Source: Hyposmocoma kahamanoa (Eukaryota; Arthropoda; Insecta; Lepidoptera; Cosmopterigidae). Taken from it: 64,000 bases of DNA. The stretch is from contig NW_020656077.1 of NCBI RefSeq assembly GCF_003589595.1, positions 8,346,795 through 8,410,794 on the forward strand, read 5' to 3'. Made by a program: the position numbers and the translations under genes. Under the pieces are notes generated by a model. The model worked only from the letters and a program-made list of their open reading frames with translations, was not told where the DNA came from and did not search any database. Shown one piece after another: positions 10,206-20,768 of the stretch (position 1 is the first letter of the stretch; each line of letters begins with the position of its first letter).

Positions 10206-10680
10206 GTCAAAGTTCAAGTCGAAGTGTAATTTTTTGAGCTACTGCTCGAACGTTGTGCCGACTTCCCTGAGAAGAACGAGCAAGAAACTCCAGGGATTGC
10301 TCTCTTAAAATAAACTTGAATGTTATAGAATACGCTTTGAACCATAATTGTGAAATTGGGAATCTAGACTCATGTTGTCTTTCCATACATCTTTATCTAA
10401 ACACAAACTCTTCAATTTTGTAACATAACTTTTCAATTAATTTACTTTTAATGTAAGTTCTTTAAGTTTAACTTGGGCAATGATAATTTTAATATATGCT
10501 CCAGAATCTTATTTGTAATTATCAGAGTCTTATTTGTATTATTTGTAAGAACGTATATAGTTCCACATAAACGAATCGTTTGTCTTAGTTAAATGAGAAC
10601 GTGGTACCATGAGTTTGGACTTCTAATGTTAATATTATGGATATCCTTTTTCTTAATGAAATTATGCATATTTTTTGTAC
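10206..10680 (-). mobile_element. Family I LINE 3' end, copy 1
   Basis: Family I is the C-terminal end plus 3' UTR of a Jockey-like LINE. The better preserved copy at 36951-37688 shows the reading frame. Here the minus strand keeps the stretch for KSYYKIEDYVLDKDVWK in degraded form, the UTR with GAACGAGCAAGAAACTC, and the start GACTTTGAACTTTGACTGCG. Confidence 0.75.
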
Positions 10681-10734
10681 ATTCTTTATGAGGCATCCTC
10701 AGGAGCCGGTTGTTCGACACTCCAAAATTTTCAA

Positions 10735-10956
10735 TGATAATCTCAGTACAGAGTCCTAAAAAAACCGACCTCGAAAGTACGTGGAATTACGTCTATTTGC
10801 TAAGTTTTATTGAAATATATAGTTTGCCATAATACAAGACTTGACACTGGAGATAATAAAAATCGGTTCTCACTACTCAAAGTATATTTAGAGAAAAACC
10901 GCCTTGAATTGGAAAAATAGCAAAATCAACCATTAAAATAATTGCTCCTTAAGTAA
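10735..10956 (-). repeat. Interspersed repeat C fragment running into an assembly gap
   Basis: Bases 10890-10956 are the reverse complement of 16106-16172 with few differences (GCCTTGAATTGGA, TAGCAAAATCAACCATTA). The upstream part holds AAAAACCGACCTCGAAAGTA, the other conserved motif of the family. The copy is cut by the run of N that starts at 10957. Confidence 0.65.
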
Positions 10957-11056
10957 NNNNNNNNNNNNNNNNNNNNNNNNNNNNNNNNNNNNNNNNNNNN
11001 NNNNNNNNNNNNNNNNNNNNNNNNNNNNNNNNNNNNNNNNNNNNNNNNNNNNNNNN
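10957..11056. other. Assembly gap of 100 N
   Basis: The length is the round value of a gap of unknown size. Repeat C enters it from the left. Confidence 0.95.
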
Positions 11057-11297
11057 AATATGCGATGATTTTTTTCCTTCATATCGTCGCTCTGTTGATG
11101 TTTAAAATCGCAGTTTAAAAACGAATTTTATATTGCATTCTATTTCATGGAATTGCAATTTCGTGATCCTTCAATTCTTTCGATCGATTGAGTCTAACTC
11201 TCGTAACAACCTGGAATTTGCAGGTCGGATTCTCTGTTACACTGCCGCACCATACACGTACAATTTAAAAGTTCTCGAGTTTTTCCATTGCTAAACT

Positions 11298-12510
11298 CAT
11301 TGACCTACCAATAAATGGACGTCGGATTCGCGCTAAAAAGTGTCCGCACCTGTAGTGCGTTAAAATTGCATACAGAGCGTCAATCGCGCAATAGTCTTCG
11401 TTTGTTCGAGTGACAGCGCGGCTGTCAATCATGCAGTATCAATATATGCACTACAAATAATAACTTATAAAAATTACTGCAGTAAAGTGTGAAAACAGGA
11501 TTTTGTATCGTATTTTCACTAAACAAATATATTGTGTTATCATAGTTGTCATCTAAAAGTATTATTTTGTACGGTTTTATAGTATTTAATTTATATCTAA
11601 CTGAATCGTAAATATAAATTACAAATGCACACGAAATAATGAAATAGCTAACTGTCCTTTTTCTACTCATTGCATGCGCAAAAGATGAAAAGAGACCTAT
11701 TACGTCAGTTTCAAGAAGCTTATATAAACTTCTTGGTCATTTTCAATTGTTCGAACCACAAGCTATTGAAATATTTAGAACAAAGAAACTATAGAGTTGC
11801 TTTGATTTTAACCCTATTTTTAAAATGATTTTTTTATTAAGCGTTAGCAATAACAAAATATTGTTGTACTCGTTTTACTGCATTGGATTACCTATCAGAA
11901 GTCAGAAAATACATTTGCCCAAAATAACATTAGCTCGACTTTTCATAATGTGTTTTTACGAAGATTACAAAACTAAAGCTAAGTTTGTCTATGTAAAAAG
12001 CATCATAATTACTCGAAAACGTAACGGTTGTGTTATAAATCGTAATTACAGATATTTGAGTTTACGTTTAGTTACAATATCGGTACATTTCTTATAGTAC
12101 ACGCTTATTTTCACATTTGTAGTAATAATTGTATGTATGTATCTGTTCAACTTTTTATTATATCTTTAAGTGACTTTGTACAAAATTCGACATAATAATA
12201 CCTATATATAAAAAAATTAATTACTATTTACGAGAAAGGCTATTCCATTACTCTTGTGTTCAAGTAATTTTCAGTCGAAGCTAAATATGGTGCATTTTGT
12301 TAAGTTTCCAGTAGAAGCTGAATATGGTGTTTTTGGGCCCTTAAATTGTAGTAAGCAAATTTAGGCAGTACTGCAATGACGTTACAGTTTAAATTAAATG
12401 TTTTAGTTTTTTATATTTCGTTACATGTCACTACGTTTGTACAGGTACCTCGGACAGTTTTTTCGTGGTTTTTGTATTAGACCCGATGTCCACGTGTTGA
12501 TAGGTCAATG
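11298..12510 (-). mobile_element. Family A long form, copy 2 (1213 bp)
   Basis: The ends CATTGACCTACC and GGTAGGTCAATG-like (ATAGGTCAATG) are flanked by the exact 8-bp duplication GCTAAACT at 11290-11297 and 12511-12518, so the whole 1.2 kb moved or was bounded as one unit. The outer 130 and 150 bases align to the short copies. About 930 internal bases (11425-12356) are absent from the other copies. They contain AT-rich frames of 81 codons (minus, 11425-11670) and 90 codons (plus, 11825-12097) with no recognised transposase motif. It is either a longer ancestor-like form or a short copy that received an insertion. Confidence 0.85.
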
Positions 12511-12518
12511 GCTAAACT

Positions 12519-12939
12519 GTTTTGTATTTTTTCTACTCCTGTACTTGAATCTGTCAATAATATCCCACAAATCATATAATCCATCAGGAAGATGGTTTAA
12601 AAAAACGAAACGTGTCGCCGCGCTAAATTGACACATTATACACATGACACATATTCAGTCCATCTCGACGTCGTCAATTACGATTATTTTAACCAATGAA
12701 AAGCTCGTGACCCATCTATAATAAAATTTTTCTGTTCCTGTAATTTAGTCTGTCAATTATAATTTTATAAACCATATCACAAAGGAGCTTTTTTCAACTC
12801 TGAACCAAAATTTTGTTGTCTGTGGTACTCCCTGCTGAACTGAAAAATGTCTAGTATTATAGTGGTGAGTCTCAAAAGAATATAGTCGTATTTTTATATA
12901 ATCTTTTCTCAAACATGGTCGGAAATATTTGCATTACTT
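12519..12939. other. AT-rich stretch without a recognised feature
   Basis: It lies between two family A copies. No coding frame, repeat or RNA signal could be supported. Confidence 0.6.
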
Positions 12940-13225
12940 CTTTGACTTACAAATAAATGGACGACGGGTCTAATACAAAAACCACGAAAAAAATGTCCCA
13001 AGTCAACCTATTTAAACGTAGTGACATGTAAAGGAATACGAAAAAGCTAAAACGTTGAATTTAAATTGTAATGTCATTGCAGTACTGTCTAATTTTGCTT
13101 GCTTCGCTGTCAGTCGAACAAACGAAGACTAAAGCGTGAATGACGCTCTTTATACGATTTTAACGCCCTATAAGTTCGGACACTTTTTAGCGCGGACTCG
13201 ACGTCCATATAATTGTAAGTCAATG
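12940..13225 (+). mobile_element. Family A, copy 3 (286-bp form)
   Basis: It starts CTTTGACTTACAAATAAATG and ends GTAAGTCAATG, between exact 8-bp duplications CATTACTT (12932-12939, 13226-13233). It includes the middle segment TCTAATTTTGCTTGCTTCGC that defines the 286-bp form. Confidence 0.92.
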
Positions 13226-13584
13226 CATTACTTTCAAAAAACGAACACGGAAAGTTTGTCTTTTATGGACCGTGTGACTTCTTCCTGGCCAATCCATTAT
13301 TGTCCACTTCTCTAAACTTTTAAATCTATCTACCGAAAATCAACTATGTAAATAGGCAAAAGAAAATCCGGTCTCTGCAATAATGTACTATTAGATATTC
13401 ATTGTGTTTCATTATTTTAAGTACTTGTAGAAAAATTATTGTACGCAATCAAAAAAAAAATTAGGCCTTAAAATGTTGTACCTATTACTTTGCCTGAAGA
13501 CAGTATTCGACTTTAAAAACACTCATTATGCAACGATTGCATAAAATATTATTTCATGTTAATTATAGGAAATAGGATACTACA

Positions 13585-13938
13585 CTTAGAATAATAACGC
13601 ATAGAAACCTAGCCCGCACATGCTAAGTGAGGCAAATTGAAGCGCTCCCAAAGGGCCTACACGAGCGGGCGGGCCGTCAGTGCTCAAGGTCAACTTGCAC
13701 CGCGAACAGAGCAAGAATTTTAGCTAAAAATGACGAAATGTGCGGTAAATGAGTGTAAAAATAGATACTAACAACACATTCCACAAGGAAGTAACGCGTT
13801 TCAACTTGTATTTTTATATAAATATTCACTAAAACCGAAAATTAACTTACTACTAAAACTAGCCTACATGAATTTGATTTTTGCCTCACTTCAGTTCGTT
13901 TGATATGAAACTATCATTCTATGCGTTATTATTCTAAG
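13585..13938 (+). mobile_element. Element S, P-like MITE (354 bp) with a THAP remnant
   Basis: Terminal inverted repeats CTTAGAATAATAACGCATAG run inward exactly for 22 bases. The flanking 8-mers ATACTACA (13577-13584, 13939-13946) are identical. Internally, an ATG at 13730 opens a frame that resembles the start of a THAP zinc-binding domain (separate entry). CA-type or CT-type ends, 8-bp duplication and THAP together point to the P superfamily; the assignment is inference. No other copy was found in the window. Confidence 0.85.
13730..13800 (+). pseudogene. Degraded THAP-domain first exon inside element S
   Basis: The frame reads MTKCAVNECKNRY and then a stop. It shows a C-x4-C pair followed by KN, as in the N-terminus of THAP proteins. 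A one-base shift restores a NTFHK reading about 6 codons later, matching the family (I/S)FH(K/R)F position. In THAP genes that position is close to a conserved splice site; here the following bases are GAAGTA rather than a clean GT donor. In the family these residues begin the C2CH DNA-binding fold of P-type transposases. The rest of the transposase is absent. Confidence 0.6.
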
Positions 13939-14418
13939 ATACTACACTGATTTCTTTTTGTCAATATTGCGCATATTACTTTCTCCATTAAGTCCGGAAG
14001 TGTGTTTAGCTTTTTTAACGGTGAGTAAAAGAACACGTTGTTGAAGCAAAGTAATAAAGTAATTAAAAATAAGGCTAATTAGTATTTTTTATTTTTATGT
14101 GTGATGGTCATCCCTATCTAAACAAGTATTTTGAAATGGAATAGTTTATGTTACTTGGGTAGCATTGTCAGTCGAGAGTTACACTGCTACTGTCACAAGC
14201 GAATTTTATCAAAGTGTGGAAAAGAAGGCAAAACAAAAGATGAATGGATCGTGTCAAAGATGACATGGATAAGAAAGGTGTGAGTAAGGAATTGACAGCT
14301 GGTAGGGGAGAGTGGAAGAAAAATACACGTTGTGCCGACCCCATCTAGCGTGGGATAAGTACAGGAAGATGATGAAGAAGGTTAAATTTTGAAAAACAGC
14401 TCAACCTGAGATTTTTAA

Positions 14419-14623
14419 GCTGGATTTACATTTGTCTGACGTGTCGTGTCATGACGCGTCACAACGGTATCGGTTTCATACATTTATTATGGTTAGATTT
14501 ATATTAGTTTGATGAGTTTGAGTAGATTGTTGCAAACTGACATGACGGCTTGTGCTGTGTGTATGAAACCGATACTATTTTGACGCGTCACGACACGTCA
14601 CGTCAAACAAATGTAAATCAGGT
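14419..14623. mobile_element. Foldback MITE with long inverted repeats (about 205 bp)
   Basis: The left arm (GGATTTACATTTGTCTGACG, then GACGCGTCA and GGTATCGGTTTCATAC) pairs with the right arm over about 65 bases with a few mismatches and small gaps, leaving a central loop of some 75 bases. Flanks share TTTTA, a possible short duplication. Only one copy is present. The superfamily is not determined. Confidence 0.7.
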
Positions 14624-14639
14624 TTTACCTTTGCATCTA

Positions 14640-15890
14640 CATGCGTAATTTCAGATGTCAAAGATCGAACAATTAGATAATATTCTTTCGATTAATCCTC
14701 ATCAAAGTTTAGAAATCTTATGACCAAAGCTATGAAATATGAAAATGAGTATCGATTATTGATAGAACTGTGTATAATGTATAGCACTCCGAAATCAATA
14801 TCGTTATTAAATGAAAATCTCGCGTTATCGAATTTAAAATTTTCCGAAACTTTAATTACTATTTCCCGGAAATTAACTTTTCGTCACTAAGACTGTATTA
14901 ACTTCAATGTGAGTATGTAGATAATAAATCTGAAAATACAAGTAGCTGAAATAAAATATTGGAAATATTGATTTCAAGATAATGTAACGTTTTGTAAAAT
15001 GATGTTAACACTTTCATGGACTGTACTTAAATAGGGGGCTCGAACCTGTGTGTGTTCATATCTAATACTAGATCATAAGTTATTTTGTTTAATAACACTA
15101 TATGGAGTTCACAACTCGACGTTACTTTTTTGTGTGAATGTTACGCGATTGATGATTCTTTTTTTGTTGGAAGTTTTAAGTTTTGACCTCATTATTGACC
15201 TTATTTAAATTTAAAGAAAGTATTCCACTATTAGGATAAATCTCGTTTCGCGCGCTTTCCGGTAATCGATTGTTAACTTCGCAGTTTTAGTTTGTATGTG
15301 CATAAAAAAGACAAAGCAAAGTTTAAAGTCGGTTCCTTTTTTTTTAATAAAAAAATACTTTTGAATTTTCGTTTTTTCTTACCTTCTCGTATTTCAAAGT
15401 TTCAACCGCTTACATACGTTATTCTTGTTAGTTGTTTTCAGTACCCCTTTCAGGTGTTAATGGAATATTTCTATCGTTACAAAGACAATAAAACTTTTTA
15501 AACCTTAAAGAGGCAAAAGTTAAAAACATGAGAAGGATTTAAAAAAAATAAATATATTAACGTGTCATTTGTAAATATCAACTGTCATCAATTCTCGCCA
15601 TGTTTTTGTTTTCTGTACTGTAATTTGCTGTCTGAATAAAAACGTTCGATTCTTCTTTGTTTATGTTTCGTCTGATTCTAAAAATCCAAAGTATAATAAA
15701 TGACGCTGAGTCCCGCCCCCGCAGCCATTTCAATCATAGAACTTTTAAATTGCAGCAAACGCTTTTTTATTTTTATTTTTTTTGAGATATGGCCAAGTAT
15801 ATATAGTAGTACCTATGTACGGCCAAGAGCACCTCTAGCCTGACAATTTGAAGTTTGTCTTTATCCTGAACGAGATGAGTTAATACATAA
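14640..15890. other. AT-rich stretch without a recognised feature
   Basis: Frames here (for example 69 codons at 15292-15501) are lysine/phenylalanine-rich chance openings. No splice-bounded exon or repeat family was recognised. Confidence 0.5.
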
Positions 15891-15895
15891 TTTTT

Positions 15896-16172
15896 AACCG
15901 ACTTCAAAAAAGGAGGAGGTTCTCAAATCGTCTGTATGTTCTTTTTTTTGTATGTATGTTACGCGATAACTTCGGTATTTGTGGACCGATTTTCATGTAT
16001 CTTAAATTTTTGGAAAGGGGGTACTTCCATAGTGGTCCCATTTCATTTTGAAAAATAGCATCCACCTCGAAGGTGGCTCACGCATGAAGATTCATTTTTA
16101 TAAATACCGCCTAACTTTAATTTAGGAGCAATTACTATAATGGTTGATTTTGCTATTTCTCCAATTCAAGGC
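15896..16172 (+). repeat. Interspersed repeat C, most complete copy
   Basis: It starts ACCGACTTCAAAAAAGGAGG, continues TTACGCGATAACTTCGG and CCTCGAAGGTGGCTCACGC, and ends ATTTCTCCAATTCAAGGCG directly before a GT microsatellite. Fragments recur at 10735, 22595, 27575, 30005, 31828, 33405 and 56690. I recognise it as a widespread lepidopteran repeat of unclear class. Confidence 0.7.
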
Positions 16173-16173
16173 G

Positions 16174-16174
<1 letters not shown>

Positions 16175-16231
<57 letters not shown>

Positions 16232-16371
16232 GTGTGTGTGTGTGTGTGCGCGCGCGCGCGCGCGCGTGAGTGAGTGAGTGAGTGTGTGTGTGTGTTTATG
16301 TGTGAGTGAGTGAGTGAGTGTGTGTATATGTGTGTGTGTGTGTGTGGGGGGGGGTGTGTGTGTATGTGTGT
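16175..16371. repeat. GT/GC microsatellite
   Basis: About 200 bases of (TG)n with a (CG)n stretch at 16249-16266, GAGT runs and a G8 tract. It follows the end of repeat C, and may have grown from its tail. Such tracts can adopt Z-DNA, but no role is claimed. Confidence 0.95.
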
Positions 16372-16379
16372 TAACCTGT

Positions 16380-17215
16380 TGCCATAGATTAGGAAAGTAG
16401 TGTTTTTAAAGCAAGTGTTCTAATAGATCTTCGGTTTCCTCATACGATTTCGACTGTAGTCATTTTGATATAACTTTTTGCAGTCTCTATAAGTTTTGAT
16501 GTATATTTCTAATTCCTTATTCATTAAATTTTACAAATGGGCCGATCGTTTGCTGAATTGTCTGTTTGCAAATGTTGTAAAGTTTGCAAAGGAAAGAACT
16601 TATTAAATGTACAAAGGAGTCCGCAACAGTCCCATTGTCACCAAGACGTTACAATCTGATAAGACGATCCCATAGGAATTGAAAAACGCTGATAACTTAA
16701 GTTTTGAGGTCGGTCATGTTTTTCCATGAAAAAGTTACTATTATTCATATATATATACATTATTGTTCAATATTTAAGTAATAATGTGATTGTGACTGCG
16801 GATTATATAAAATTATCGTAGTATTTAATATAACACAAGAATTCATCAGAATAATAATTAAATCTTCTCATTTAAATGTGATTTTATTACTTTATCGGCA
16901 CCATTAATAAAAAACGTTGGCTGACAGACCGGGGATTATTAATAATCCCTCTTAATTAATTCGGAATCGAAGCATTTACGTCGTTTTATTAATATTTCGT
17001 GATATACACAATTAATGTCATCTTCATTTGAAACACTGCTACCGTCAATTGTTTTGAGTATGTTCAGATTAATTCTGAGAAATAGGTGAACTGGAAAGAA
17101 ATAATCTTTTTTTATTTTCCTATAAAAGAAGACCACATTGAAGTACGATTCAATGAATTATTTTTTTTATACAGTAATTTTCTAGTCATGGTCAGTCATG
17201 GTAGTCTAATGATTT
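16380..17215. other. AT-rich stretch without a recognised feature
   Basis: No frame, repeat or splice-bounded exon was supported. A 65-codon minus frame at 16939-17136 has no recognised motif. Confidence 0.5.
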
Positions 17216-17223
17216 AACCGATA

Positions 17224-17582
17224 GTCGAAGTCCAAGTCAAAGAATCTTTCCATACATCTTTATCTAACACGTAGTCTGCAATTTTGTAATATGACTTCTC
17301 AATCAAAGTATTTTTAATATAGTTCTTAAACTTAGGAAATGATAATATTAATATGCTCCTGAATCTTATTGTAAAAATGTATACAGTTCCCCATAACTGA
17401 GTCGTTTGCCTTGGTTAAACGAAATCGTGGTACCATGAGTTTTGACTTGGCTCTAAGGTTACTATTATGGATGTCTTCTTTCTTAATGAAATTATGTATC
17501 TTTTTACGGGCATAGAAAATATTTGCGTAAATGTACTGTGATATCACAGTCATGATACCAGTCTCCTTAAACTTTTCTCTGA
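17224..17582 (-). mobile_element. Family I LINE fragment, copy 2
   Basis: The minus frame at 17332-17553 gives YIYANIFYARKKIHNFIKKE then LRAKSKLMVPRFRLTK and CIHFYNKI, matching the copy at 36951-37688. The 3' UTR is deleted between 17244 and 17246, and the frame is broken downstream. Confidence 0.8.
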
Positions 17583-18034
17583 GAGAAATATAATAATAAA
17601 TACACTGGATGTGCTCAGTGAGCGTGACATGTATGTGAACAGCACGCGGAGTTTCACATACATGAGCTCATTCCGTCATTGTCGCTTTGTACGTTATGCG
17701 TTGTGTCAATCATAGATATAGAAAAAAGGGGAGATATGCAATGACGCTTTGTAAGATCGGGTACCGATGTCGCCACTTTTTAGCTTGTGTGCAATTCAAA
17801 CTTTACGCTCTATTATCTACTACCATAACTTAAAGATTTTGATTGGGTAGGGCTTGAAACGTGAAGACGACGTAAAACAATTTTAAAATTTAACAAAATT
17901 AAACTTACAGCCACTTGAATAAGAGTTATATTACAATATTTCAGTATTTTTTCATCCTGGTTCAGTCATTCACCAATAGGTGGCGTTTTAGTAAAAATAC
18001 TACTAGTATGTAATAGCTAACTATACATTAAGAA

Positions 18035-18373
18035 TTCACGGAGCCGTTTTCACCCGCGTCTGCCGAGGGACCGCGGCATCTGTAGAATGTAATAGTTAAG
18101 TATGTAAAATTAGTAGCACATTTCACGGCGCGTTTTACGCCTGTAGTGGTGACGGTTGCTCGCGGTTGCCGCGGTGGGGTACTAGTAGAACCGCGCAGGA
18201 CGCGATGACCTGCGTGCTTGGCGGCCGTCGTCGCCAGCACTCTTTGGCGGTCGGTTCAGGCGCAATGTGCGACTTGCAATCAACTCCCACTAACGTCGCG
18301 GTCCGTTCCGCAATCGCAACGGTTTCGTGCCCGCAACCGCGGCAGCTACGTGCCCGCACAAACGTGCAGTGTC
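18035..18373 (+). promoter_or_regulatory. GC-rich island ending in a splice donor: candidate promoter and first exon
   Basis: GC and CpG content rise sharply compared with the flanks. The island ends GTGCAGTGTC at a good donor (GTAAGTATT, starting 18374), after which the sequence falls back to AT-rich. No TATA box was found. Frames through it begin at TTG rather than ATG and differ by strand, so if transcribed it is more likely a 5' UTR exon than coding. The plus-strand direction rests on the donor alone. Confidence 0.35.
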
Positions 18374-18479
18374 GTAAGTATTGAAATAAAACCGCTGTCT
18401 AGCAGCACCGGCGGGCGCGGATGGAAACCGCTCCGTGAATTGTTAACCTTATTGACCTTAAACTGACGCTACTCAACGA

Positions 18480-19330
18480 GTGATGTGGTCATACCTAATC
18501 GATAATTGGAAACCATGTTGCTGTTTTTAATATTTAAAAAAATATTCCATTTTTCATACTATATCTACACTGGTACTGGTGTATTATTAAATTAATACAA
18601 ATTATTATTATTTTCTTAATGGCGGCCTTGGACCAGTGTCAGTTTTATAAGAATAGTATAAAAAAAGATAAATATGGCGACCGCCGTCCGGTGTCAATTT
18701 TCCATTATACGTTACCACGGGTTGGTGAAGCTGTCACTGTCAAGAGTAAAGTCAATAAAGAAAATTATGTTGTTTTTTATGAAGGATTTATGTAATTTTC
18801 TACAATTGTTTCTATTTTATTTAGAAGCCGATTTTATTTTATTTATTTTTTAAATACATTTGCTATGAAAATTAAAACAAAGTCAGAAATAGTAATAAGA
18901 AAACCAATCTTTCGATTTTCCTGCAGGTTCAATCCAACCTTCTTTTATTTTGAAGTCATTGGAAAAACTTAAAAATTAAAAACACTACGTTTAATCTACG
19001 AGTATAATGGAATTTAAATATCTTAAATATCTAAAACACATAAATTGTTCTTCAAGCAACAGCAACCTCCAAATTGACATGAAATTAAAACGGTTTTCCG
19101 AAATATGAGCTGTGTTAAAGTTACTCGACATGTTTTGATGAACTAATTATCTCGAATTCAGCGTCGTTCAGCTATTGACCGCTAGATGACAGTACATTGA
19201 CTGAAATTTCCATATAAAATCGAAACGTCGTAACTTGCAATAACAGAATTTGTTACATCTTTTAAATTTGAAACTACGACCAATCATTATTAAGATTTTA
19301 TTTTGTGAGTTTTAGTAACAGCGGTTCGAA
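18480..19330. other. AT-rich stretch without a recognised feature
   Basis: Two ATGGCGGCC/ATGGCGACC words occur at 18619 and 18674. Nothing else could be supported. Confidence 0.45.
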
Positions 19331-19344
19331 TATCATTTGGTTTT

Positions 19345-19430
19345 TTTCTTCCGTTGTTTGACCTACTAGTCTCTGAAGCTGTTGTTGTCTGAAGCAGAGG
19401 ATTATGGGTTCGAATCCATGCTTGCATCTT
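19345..19430 (+). repeat. tRNA-like B-box sequence, possible SINE head
   Basis: GGGTTCGAATCC at about 19408 is a strong Pol III B-box. The upstream text (CCTACTAGTCTCTGAAGC) is a weak A-box candidate and no cloverleaf closes convincingly. A T-run follows at 19434. A tRNA-derived SINE fragment is more likely than a tRNA gene. Confidence 0.3.
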
Positions 19431-19629
19431 TGTGTTTTTTTTATGTGTGAAATTTGCAATGAACGCCAGACCCAGCGAAAACGGCAGAAACTTACAACAA
19501 GCCAGCCTTTCTTACCAGAAACTATAAAATAGTTTGTGCAAGTGGATTCTGAAAAGTTCGAGAGTTGGATGTGGAAAATTGTATGTAACGAAATAATTTT
19601 TAATATTATTTTTTGTACCAAAGCCTTGT

Positions 19630-20320
19630 ATCATGTTTGGGAATTACTGTTTTGTTAATAAATGTTAAGTATTTCATATATAATTTATATTTCCCCGGTG
19701 ATTATACAATATAGTATTGAAATCAAAATTTTAAGTGGTCTCTATTAAAAAATATGCAAGAAATAGAAGATGGAGAGATATATTTACTTGTAAGCACGTA
19801 CGGTAAATACAGTTTACATATGTAAGATTACACTTATAGTTCAGCGTGATGCGCCACTAACTGGCATACAAATATCAATAGCAAATATTGTATACATTGT
19901 CCGCATTTATTCTTAAAGTTATATTACATTATATAATTAAAAATCATATCGTATTAAATTATATAATTATTATTATTTTTTGATTTATGATTTAACAAAA
20001 AAAGATATAGAGCGTCACAGGCTTCAAAATTTAAATGTCGAAAACTCATTTACATTATAAAAACAATTTGTCACGTAGTATTAGCAATTCAAATAGTACT
20101 TTCTTAAATCTAGACGTAGGTCACAATTTTTATATCGTCAGTCGTTATAGGAATTCCTTTGAAAACATGTAGTAAGTAGTGTGCATTTGTCGGTCCAACC
20201 GATAGGGATATCGGGTTAAAAAAAGGAACATATTTGAATTAAATAAATAACTATGTTTTGAAGAAATGGTTTTGGCCGTATTTTGAAGTTAAATACTCCA
20301 CTGACTCATTTTTTAATTGC
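19630..20320. other. AT-rich stretch without a recognised feature
   Basis: No supported gene or repeat was found between the tRNA-like piece and repeat D copy 4. Confidence 0.45.
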
Positions 20321-20440
20321 CGTAGAGCTCCTTGTGAAAGGGTTCATCCTGGGAAGTTTTGCCACCTTACGTATTTCAGCCGCCAAACAGTAATGTAAGC
20401 TTTACTCCGTTCCGGTTTAGAACCTTCCAGAAACAGCTGT
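20321..20440 (+). mobile_element. Repeat D fragment, copy 4
   Basis: Sense orientation, starting GCCGTAGAGCTCCTTGTGAA and covering TTTCAGCCGCCAAACAGTAA to CCGGTTTAG. The 3' half is missing. Confidence 0.75.
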
Positions 20441-20637
20441 AAGCCGAAAAAACAGCTCTACTGTTGTTTTTAAAATATACTTTGATGAATATGAATTAAA
20501 TAAATAAATAATACCAAACTGTGACCTTTTTCGGCCTACTAATACAGCAAATAGCTACTTTTGTCCATAACAACTCAGAAAAGTTTCAGCGTAATGGGAT
20601 TAACTCGAGGTACACTGCGCAGCAACACACTTTAAAG

Positions 20638-20766
20638 ACCTTAAACAGATTCCGTCCAAATTAACCAAGTCAGAACAGTCTGTCTACGTAATAGGAGCAC
20701 TGTATACAATAACATACCGTATGACATCAAAGATGTAGCTTCACCGTTTAGTTTTAAGATTAAGTC
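20638..20766 (+). mobile_element. Possible LINE C-terminal remnant
   Basis: One frame ends NNIPYDIKDVASPFSFKIK, resembling the common LINE ORF2 ending (YN.LP..IK...S...FK..LK). The upstream frame is broken. It abuts family H copy 2. Weak evidence. Confidence 0.3.
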
Positions 20767-20768
20767 AT

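Noticed and set aside
16175..16371. Regulatory function of the GT microsatellite
   Set aside because: It directly follows the end of repeat C and is best explained as simple-repeat growth.
18166..18466. 72- and 82-codon frames in the GC-rich island
   Set aside because: They start at TTG, overlap on both strands and cross the donor at 18374; likely chance frames in GC-rich DNA.
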